Shown here: piece by piece, positions 22,862 to 28,203 of the stretch
How positions within the stretch are numbered: position 1 is the first letter of the stretch
How the letters are laid out: the number at the start of each line of letters is the position of its first letter
DNA from: Lentisphaeria bacterium UBA7640
Lineage (GTDB): Bacteria > Verrucomicrobiota > Lentisphaeria > Victivallales > Victivallaceae
Reading direction: 5' to 3'
Assembly: GCA_002483765.1 (NCBI GenBank)
Contig: DLIO01000011.1
Span: 27,052 to 55,254 of the forward strand
DNA length: 28,203 nucleotides
Program-made: the position numbers and the translations under genes
The notes under the pieces: model-generated
Databases searched by the model: none
Told to the model about the DNA's origin: nothing
What the model saw: only the letters and a program-made list of their open reading frames with translations

Positions 22862-25123
22862 ATGACAATGAAAGAGTACAGCATCAGCCACGACATCTGG
22901 GAACGAAAATATCGCTATAGCGGGTCTTCTGAAGTTCTCGCGGACCAGACTTTGAGCGATACCATGAAACGAGTAGCTACGGCTTGCGCCAAAAAAGAGA
23001 CCGACAGTAAAAAATGGGGAGCCGCTTTTGAATCAATTTTAGCCACTTTGGAGTTCCTTCCAGGTGGACGGATTATTGCCAACGCTGGCACCAGTCGCGG
23101 TCAAACTACGATGTTTAATTGTTATGTAATGAATAAAATCGAAGATTCAATTGAAGGTATTTTCGATACCGTCAAGGCCTCGGCATTAACTCAAAAGCAG
23201 GGTGGCGGGGTTGGTTTTGATTTTTCGACCATTCGTCCGCGCAACGCCAATATCAAGGGTTGCGAAGCTCCAGCCTCTGGACCTCTGAGCTTTATGCGGG
23301 TTCTTGATTCCACCTGTCGCACCATCATGAGTGCAGGGCAACGGCGCGGCGCGCAAATGGGCGTAATGCGTTGCGATCATCCCGATATTGAAGAATTTAT
23401 CACCGCCAAACGTGGCAACAGCCAACTTCAGATGTTTAATCTGTCGGTCGCTATAACCAGCGAATTTATTCAAGCGGTAAAAGACAACGCCAACTGGGAT
23501 TTGAAATTTAACGGCAAAGTTCTTAAAACTGTCAAGGCTCAAGAGCTTTGGGAAACCATTATGCGCTCCACTTATGACTTTGCTGAACCTGGCTTCCTAC
23601 TGATTGACAAAATAAATCAGATGAACAATCTGTATTATTGTGAAGAAGTTTGTGCCACTAATCCATGTGGTGAACAACCTTTGCCGCCGTTCGGAGCGTG
23701 TCTGCTTGGTTCCATAAACCTAACTAAGTTTATCGAAAACCCATTTGAAGAAAATGCTAAAATTAACCTGAAACGTCTGCGCGAAGTAATCACTATTGCA
23801 GTTCGCATGCTCGATAATGTCATTGACATTAGCAATTATCCTCTCGAAGAACAACGCCAAGAAGCATATTCCAAACGCCGTATGGGCCTTGGCATTACTG
23901 GTTTAGCTGATGCACTGATCTTCATGCGCGTTAAATACGGTTCCCCCGAATCTGTTCGACTTTCTGGTGAAATTATGCGGGAAGTTACTCATGCCGCTTA
24001 TCGCGCCAGTATCGAAATCGCCGCTGAAAAGGGTGAGTTTAAATTACTTGATCGCGAAAAATATTGTGACGGACAATTTATAGCCACATTGCCACAAGAT
24101 ATCCGCGATGGCATTATGAAACACGGTATCCGCAATTCACATTTAACTTCGATTGCGCCAACTGGCACCATTAGTCTTTTGGCCGATAACATCTCTAGTG
24201 GACTGGAACCGGTTTTCTCTTTTAAATACACCCGTAAAATTCGCAATGGCAACGAAGACGATGTCACTGAAGTCGAAATTTCTGACTACGCATATCGCCA
24301 ATACTGTAGCCGACTTGGTGTAAACTCAATTAAAGATCAAGACCTTCCAGCATACTTTACCTCAGCTGGTCAAATTAAACCGGTTGACCATCTTGGCATT
24401 CAGGCCATTCTGCAAAAATACGTTGATAGCTCAATCTCTAAAACGATCAATATCCCTGAAGATTATCCGTTTGAAGATTTTAAAGATATTTATATGCAAG
24501 CCTACGAACAAGGCTTGAAAGGTTGCACTACATTCCGCCCTAATGAAAATATTATGGGCATATTGATAAAAAAAGATGACGCAAAAAAGGTAACCCCAGC
24601 AGAATTGCAACCTCACGATGCAAACGCATTGCCCAAACGTCCTGAAGAATTGACTGGTACGACCTATAAAATTAAAACCGCTCAATCACCAGATGCATTC
24701 TATATTACCATCAATGATTATGTCGAAGACGGCAAACATCGCCCGTATGAATTGTTCATCAATACTAAAAACCTTCAGCATTTTAGCTGGATTGTGGCGA
24801 TGTCTCGCTTAATCTCGGCAGTGTTCCGCAATAACCCTGATCCAACTTTTTTGATTGATGAACTAAAAAGTATCTACGATCCCAATGGTGGTTCATTCCG
24901 TAATGGCAAATATGTTCCATCGCTAGCTGCTGAAATTGGTTATGTAATCCAAGAACACATGGTCAAAATAGGCTTACTGTCTCGCGAAGAAAAACCGGCA
25001 GTTGCTGTTGGAAATGTCGCAGACATGAATAAAATGATCTGCCCGGAATGCCGCGAACGCGAATTGATCAACCAAGAAAACTGTCTAAAATGCTTAAGCT
25101 GTAGTTACAGCAAATGCTCATAA
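22862..25123 (+). CDS. nrdJ: Adenosylcobalamin-dependent (class II) ribonucleotide reductase
   Basis: A 753-residue enzyme that reduces ribonucleotides to deoxyribonucleotides with a B12-derived radical and without oxygen. Signatures: a redox cysteine at Cys87 (FNCYVM), KQGGGVGFDFSTIRP, the active-site triad Asn267, Cys269 and Glu271 in ATNPCGEQPL, a probable partner Cys280 in FGACLLGSINL, SIAPTGTISLLADNISSGLEP, GCTTFRPN, a TSCPD-type domain at about 600-700, and a carboxy-terminal cysteine array (CPEC, CLKCLSC) for disulfide exchange. It should act in the cytoplasm, possibly under NrdR control, as two boxes lie upstream. The ATG has AGGA six bases before it. The gene depends on a B12 supply; no cobalamin genes are in the window. 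Confidence 0.97.
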   Translation: MTMKEYSISHDIWERKYRYSGSSEVLADQTLSDTMKRVATACAKKETDSKKWGAAFESILATLEFLPGGRIIANAGTSRGQTTMFNCYVMNKIEDSIEGIFDTVKASALTQKQGGGVGFDFSTIRPRNANIKGCEAPASGPLSFMRVLDSTCRTIMSAGQRRGAQMGVMRCDHPDIEEFITAKRGNSQLQMFNLSVAITSEFIQAVKDNANWDLKFNGKVLKTVKAQELWETIMRSTYDFAEPGFLLIDKINQMNNLYYCEEVCATNPCGEQPLPPFGACLLGSINLTKFIENPFEENAKINLKRLREVITIAVRMLDNVIDISNYPLEEQRQEAYSKRRMGLGITGLADALIFMRVKYGSPESVRLSGEIMREVTHAAYRASIEIAAEKGEFKLLDREKYCDGQFIATLPQDIRDGIMKHGIRNSHLTSIAPTGTISLLADNISSGLEPVFSFKYTRKIRNGNEDDVTEVEISDYAYRQYCSRLGVNSIKDQDLPAYFTSAGQIKPVDHLGIQAILQKYVDSSISKTINIPEDYPFEDFKDIYMQAYEQGLKGCTTFRPNENIMGILIKKDDAKKVTPAELQPHDANALPKRPEELTGTTYKIKTAQSPDAFYITINDYVEDGKHRPYELFINTKNLQHFSWIVAMSRLISAVFRNNPDPTFLIDELKSIYDPNGGSFRNGKYVPSLAAEIGYVIQEHMVKIGLLSREEKPAVAVGNVADMNKMICPECRERELINQENCLKCLSCSYSKCS

Positions 25124-25146
25124 TTAGAGAGTCGAAAAATTCCCGT

Positions 25147-25192
25147 GGAAGTCTGCTTTGTCCAAAACACAAAGCCAGACTACGGCGCTTCC
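25147..25192 (+). terminator. Long hairpin behind nrdJ
   Basis: GGAA and GTCTG-CTTTGT (25147-25161) pair with ACAAAG, one bulged C, CAGAC and, after an 8-base bulge, TTCC (25169-25192). It lies 24 bases beyond the nrdJ stop. No T-run follows, so it is either a factor-dependent end or a 3'-stabilising structure. Confidence 0.4.
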
Positions 25193-25215
25193 TGTAGTGT
25201 GTAAATCGAGTTGTT

Positions 25216-25246
25216 AATTCACGCGCGTATAATGCGCGCGCGAATT
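25216..25246. repeat. 31-base dispersed palindrome, copy 3
   Basis: Same arms as copy 2 except C to T at position 13 (ACGCGCGTAT on the left). It lies 92 bases after the nrdJ stop. The following bases AATTAGAG are shared with copy 4. Confidence 0.9.
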
Positions 25247-25447
25247 AGAGATACAATTTACCACATAGATGAGGGGAGTTTTTAATCATTAATCTGTTCT
25301 AATTCGTCTCTAATTTTAACGCGTTAATTGTGCAACCATGTTTAAGGAATGTCGATATAGCGGTTGAAATTGCTTTTGAGATTATGCGATTTATATTGCG
25401 AGCTAGAGAATTAGCTACAAATCTTTAATTTGCAAAGGGTAGAGAAG

Positions 25448-26131
25448 ATGAAAATAAGGATGAAATTTATATTAATGACAATCAGCACGCTTGCCACGCT
25501 TACTGCTCATGCAGGAGAGATTCTATATCAATGCAATTTTTCACAAGGAAAATGGGATGCTTCGGAATGGCAAATAGTAAAAAGTCCAAGATGGCCTGAT
25601 CTCGGAACCTGGGAGCAACAAAATGATCATATAAGGAATAAAGTTCCAAGTAATGCAACAGAAAAAGAGATGCTTGGCAAGCGGGCAGGCGAAACCTATA
25701 CAAGCATGTTACTGAAGAAGAAATTTAGTCCCAACCTCATTATCACCAGCACAATGTCATTCGACCATCGCATGGCTCCGCTACTCGTTATTACGCCGGA
25801 ATACGGCAAAGACGCAGAAGGCAATCCTGAACATCGAGACCATTTTGAAATCGTTCTTTACGATAAAGGGTTGAATGTGTGGCATCACTATTACACTGAT
25901 GGAAAACCTCACTGGAAAAAAGCTGCGTTTATAAATGCTGACTTTGAACCTAAGAAAAAATATACTCTAATCGTAGAAATCAAAACCGACAAAAAAGGTA
26001 CTACAATGATCGTCTCCTGCGCTGGAAAAACTTTCGGTTACATGGACGACAGCATCCCGAAACAGTTTTATATTGGAATAACTGGCTGCGAGGGTGTCAA
26101 TAGATTTTACGATTTCCAGATTTCAAAATAG
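25448..26131 (+). CDS. Secreted protein of unknown function, possible lectin-like fold
   Basis: A 227-residue protein with a signal peptide (about 1-22: MKIRMKFILMTISTL, then ending THAG/AHA before GEILYQCNF). The mature part begins ILYQCNFSQGKWDASEWQIV, alternates predicted beta strands (LIITSTMSFDHR, HFEIVLYDKG, YTLIVEIKT, TMIVSCAGKTF) and ends FYIGITGCEGVNRFYDFQISK, a pattern typical of concanavalin-A-like beta sandwiches such as DUF1080/LamG-type domains. I cannot name the family, and no catalytic residues can be assigned. It would be exported by Sec. The ATG at 25448 is used, with AGGG about nine bases upstream; an ATG 12 bases later is possible. It stands alone between two palindrome copies. 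Confidence 0.75.
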   Translation: MKIRMKFILMTISTLATLTAHAGEILYQCNFSQGKWDASEWQIVKSPRWPDLGTWEQQNDHIRNKVPSNATEKEMLGKRAGETYTSMLLKKKFSPNLIITSTMSFDHRMAPLLVITPEYGKDAEGNPEHRDHFEIVLYDKGLNVWHHYYTDGKPHWKKAAFINADFEPKKKYTLIVEIKTDKKGTTMIVSCAGKTFGYMDDSIPKQFYIGITGCEGVNRFYDFQISK

Positions 26132-26202
26132 TCTATACGTCAATTCTGCTTGGTTGGTAGAGAGTATTGAAGATACGGAAAATGTATGTAATTCCAAATT
26201 TT

Positions 26203-26233
26203 AATTCGCGCGCGCATTATGCGCGCGTGAATT
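26203..26233. repeat. 31-base dispersed palindrome, copy 4
   Basis: Exact reverse complement of copy 2, with arms AATTCGCGCGCGCAT and ATGCGCGCGTGAATT around a central T. Read as plus-strand RNA, the single mismatch becomes a G-U pair, so the stem is continuous. It lies 71 bases after the stop of the secreted protein gene. Confidence 0.9.
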
Positions 26234-26313
26234 AGAGGCTACAGTTATGGAGTGTTGGTGTAGCGATTATTTGCCTTTGTGAAATACGGCAGGTTCAGTG
26301 TTTTTGGGGTTTA

Positions 26314-26529
26314 CTACTTTTTGCGACTTTTTTTCCAGTCTTCGTATTCTTCCATAGTTCCGCGATAGTCGACAACTTTGTCTGGCGTTAATTCAATAAT
26401 TCTAGTGGCCAAACTGTTGATGAATTCGCGGTCGTGGCTAACGAAAATTACGGTATTTTTGAATAAGGTTAAAGCGTAGTTGAGTGCTTCAATTGATTCC
26501 AAATCCAAATGGTTAGTGGGTTCGTCTAG
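26314..26529 (-). pseudogene. 3' remnant of a YbiT-type ABC-F ATPase gene
   Basis: The frame reads LDEPTNHLDLESIEAL (Walker B and following), then FVSHDREFINSLATRIIEL and a VDYRGTMEEYEDWKKSRKK ending. This is the last 71 residues or so of an ABC-F translation factor, closest in style to YbiT (which ends in VIDFSGNYEDYL). Upstream homology stops at the Walker B motif, and an in-frame TAA lies five codons further (26545-26547). The first ATPase domain, the linker and the Walker A of the second domain are absent, so the piece cannot function. The break falls at about 26530, next to the gene-less stretch before the AlbA_2 gene, which suggests a deletion or insertion junction. Confidence 0.85.
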
Positions 26530-26836
26530 CGCGGAATCAATCCTTTAACATTATAGAGAGCTGGCGTTGCGATTTTAATATATTTTCTCTCTTTCATCTT
26601 TTGCTGGGGTGAAAAAAATAAATCTTGCAGAATGCATGGGTTGAAGCTGACGATTCATCATCCTATATTACAGATACAAAAAGATAAACGACTCAAATTG
26701 TAGTTAGGAGCGAATTTACGGTGGAGCCGATTGAGGGAAACGTAATAATACTAATCTACATGAATACCTGGATAGCTTGGGCAGAGTCAAGAACCCACAG
26801 AAAAAACAGAATTGTAATTAAATGGTAAAATAGCCG
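26530..26836. other. Gene-less junction before the AlbA_2 gene
   Basis: No gene recognised. A 45-codon plus-strand open frame without a start codon near its beginning (26688-26824) matches nothing I know. TAAAAT at 26826-26831 lies five bases before the next start codon but has no -35 partner. No inverted repeat or target duplication typical of an insertion sequence was found. Confidence 0.4.
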
Positions 26837-28203
26837 ATGAAACAACTCTCACTTCCAATCTCAATCAGCGATCTTATTCATGGTTATTCCGTGGAATGGG
26901 AGCGTATTGAATTCAAGGAGGGCTGGAATCCAGAAGATATCCTCCACACTATTTGCGCATTTGCCAATGATTTTCACAACCTTGGCGGAGGATATATTGT
27001 TGTTGGTATTGCAGAAAAAGATGGAGTGCCAGTATTGCCGCCAAAAGGCTTACAGCAAAATCAGTTGGACAAGATACAAAAAGAGTTACTGAATCTCGGT
27101 CATTCAGCCATTCAGCCGATGTATCACCCTATCTCTGCTCCCTATGTTCTTGATAATCGGCATGTGCTCGTTATATGGGTCCCTGGCGGCGAAACAAGAC
27201 CCTATCAATGCAAAGTTTCTCTTTCACAAAAAAACGATCGCTGGGATTATTATATTCGGAAACAATCAAATTCGGTACATGCTGTCAAACAGGACAAGCA
27301 GGAATTGCTGGGGCTTGCAGCCACTGTGCCTTTTGATGACCGATATTGTCAAACTGAATCTATAGATGCTTTTTCCGTAAAACTGATTGCTGAATTCCTT
27401 CGGGAAGTGGGAAGTGATCTGGCTGATGAGATTGATGATCTAAAACTTGCGACACTTGGTGCACAGATGAATATAGTGGGCGGGCCTCCGGAAGCATTGT
27501 TTCCCAAGAATGTTGGGTTGATGTTTTTTACTGATCATCCAGAAAAATATTTTCCGTATACTCGGATTGATATTGTCTGGCTGCCGGACGGTGCCGGTGG
27601 CGATACTATTATGGAAAAAACCTTCGCCGGTCCAATATGGCATATGCTGAGAGATTCTCTCGAATATATTCATCGCAACTTTCTTCACGAGATCATTCTG
27701 AAGCAGCCGGATCAGGCGGAAGCTGTTCGAGTCTGGAATTATCCTTTTGCTACTATCGAAGAAGCGCTGGTCAATGCCGTTTATCATCGATCCTATGAGA
27801 TCAGAGAGCCCATCGAAGTGCGTATTACAGTAGGAGAAATCACAATCCTGAGCTATCCCGGTCCGGATCGTTCGATCAGGCTTGATGATCTGATCGCAGG
27901 AAAGGCAATTAATCGGCGTTACCGCAACCGTCGTATTGGTGAGTTTCTCAAGGAGTTGAGTCTTACCGAAGGACGAGCAACAGGGATTCCAAAGATTCAA
28001 CGTGCATTGCAAAACAACGGTTCTCCACTGGCTGTTTTTGATACTGATGAAGACCGCAGTTATTTCCTTATCCGTCTGCCAATTCATCCTGAAGCACAAA
28101 AAAAATATGATCCTCTAGAACAAGTAACCGGTGAAGTAACCGGGGAAGTAACCGGGGAAGTAACCGGGGAAGTAACCGGTGAAGTAACCGGGGAAGTAAC
28201 CGG
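26837..28203 (+). CDS. AlbA_2/HATPase (RecG-like) protein, cut by the window end
   Basis: An open frame of 455 codons from the ATG at 26837 that runs off the right edge. The amino-terminal AlbA_2/Schlafen-like domain is seen in RIEFKEGWNPEDILHTICAFAND (as RIEFKEGWNPED and ILHTICAFAND), with Glu25 and Lys27, then GGGYIVVGIAEKDG. A GHKL-type ATP-binding part (HATPase_c_4) is seen in EEALVNAVYHRSY (308-320) and ITILSYPGPDRSI, followed by GEFLKELSLTEGRATGIPKI. From residue 430 the chain is pure Val-Thr-Gly-Glu repeat. Such proteins are annotated as transcriptional regulators or RecG-like ATP-binding proteins; DNA binding and ATP use are known only by homology. A winged helix usually follows the repeat and would lie outside the window. 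No ribosome site is visible. The neighbouring broken ABC-F gene suggests accessory DNA. Confidence 0.88.
   Translation, partial: MKQLSLPISISDLIHGYSVEWERIEFKEGWNPEDILHTICAFANDFHNLGGGYIVVGIAEKDGVPVLPPKGLQQNQLDKIQKELLNLGHSAIQPMYHPISAPYVLDNRHVLVIWVPGGETRPYQCKVSLSQKNDRWDYYIRKQSNSVHAVKQDKQELLGLAATVPFDDRYCQTESIDAFSVKLIAEFLREVGSDLADEIDDLKLATLGAQMNIVGGPPEALFPKNVGLMFFTDHPEKYFPYTRIDIVWLPDGAGGDTIMEKTFAGPIWHMLRDSLEYIHRNFLHEIILKQPDQAEAVRVWNYPFATIEEALVNAVYHRSYEIREPIEVRITVGEITILSYPGPDRSIRLDDLIAGKAINRRYRNRRIGEFLKELSLTEGRATGIPKIQRALQNNGSPLAVFDTDEDRSYFLIRLPIHPEAQKKYDPLEQVTGEVTGEVTGEVTGEVTGEVTGEVT
28124..28203 (+). repeat. 12-base in-frame tandem repeat (Val-Thr-Gly-Glu)
   Basis: Six full units of GTAACCGGKGAA plus eight bases of a seventh reach the window end. 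The only variable base is the third position of the Gly codon (T in units 1 and 5, G in units 2, 3, 4 and 6). The unit is a multiple of three, so gain or loss of copies keeps the AlbA_2 protein in frame. Total copy number is unknown because the array is cut. Confidence 0.95.

Larger units (their letters stand above)
25124..25447. other. Gene-less stretch behind nrdJ
   Basis: It contains a long hairpin (25147-25192), the third palindrome copy (25216-25246) and, at about 25321-25380, a sequence resembling the right flank of palindrome copy 4. A perfect 12-base palindrome TTAACGCGTTAA lies at 25317-25328. No open frame of interest is present, and no clear promoter for the next gene was found. 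Confidence 0.5.

Noticed and set aside
26688..26824. A 45-codon open frame between the ABC-F remnant and the AlbA_2 gene
   Set aside because: No start codon near its beginning, no ribosome site and no recognisable similarity; too short to support as a gene or remnant.
27440..28099. A 219-codon open frame on the minus strand
   Set aside because: It lies wholly opposite the AlbA_2/HATPase gene, which has clear family motifs on the plus strand. The minus frame matches nothing and exists because of codon bias in the real gene.
28124..28203. CRISPR array at the right edge
   Set aside because: The regularity comes from a 12-base tandem repeat without spacers, in frame with the AlbA_2 protein.

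Overview
The window looks like chromosomal sequence from a moderately AT-rich, Gram-negative-type bacterium of the Planctomycetes-Verrucomicrobia-Lentisphaerae group, most likely a Lentisphaerae/Victivallis-like organism. The signs are a prepilin-like protein with an FTLIELLVVIAIIAIL amino terminus and a carboxy-terminal H-X9-DG motif, a membrane-anchored PknB-type kinase, a B12-dependent ribonucleotide reductase, and long intergenic stretches. The taxonomic call is inference from protein style, not from a marker gene.

Left part (1-4350): a gene-less edge with a 9-base tandem repeat; a secreted prepilin-like protein (minus strand) with a clear terminator; a Ser/Thr kinase (plus strand); then, on the minus strand, a DUF4404-like protein, a very cysteine-rich small lipoprotein and an EamA permease. 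A plus-strand terminator lies upstream of the kinase with no gene to terminate. Middle-left (4359-12956): a minus-strand block of housekeeping genes, fmt, rng, cysS, ispH, mfd and eamA, covering translation initiation, RNA decay, cysteinyl-tRNA synthesis, isoprenoid synthesis and transcription-coupled repair. A near-consensus promoter ends exactly at the mfd start codon, which suggests a leaderless message.

Centre (13028-15291): folK diverges from fmt. It is followed by tRNA-Phe(GAA), an unassigned structured RNA gene with its own promoter, closing stem and T-run, a doubtful small membrane ORF, and the radical SAM enzyme AmrS, which is short at its carboxy end. Centre-right (15493-22552): a compact seven-gene minus-strand operon ftsK - rodZ-like - aroQ - accB - accC - asp23 - amaP. 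It joins chromosome segregation, cell shape, shikimate and fatty-acid precursor synthesis and an envelope-stress pair.

Right part (22553-28203): nrdJ is preceded by two NrdR boxes 31 bases apart centre to centre. After it come a secreted protein of unknown function, the 3' remnant of a YbiT-type ABC-F gene, and an AlbA_2/HATPase protein that runs off the window inside an in-frame 12-base repeat encoding Val-Thr-Gly-Glu.

A 31-base, nearly perfect palindrome occurs four times (7726, 15421, 25216, 26203), always between genes and close behind a stop codon. No complete transposon, CRISPR array, rRNA or prophage was seen. The best candidates for something undescribed are the palindrome family, the structured RNA at 13918-14048 and the repeat-tailed AlbA_2 protein.
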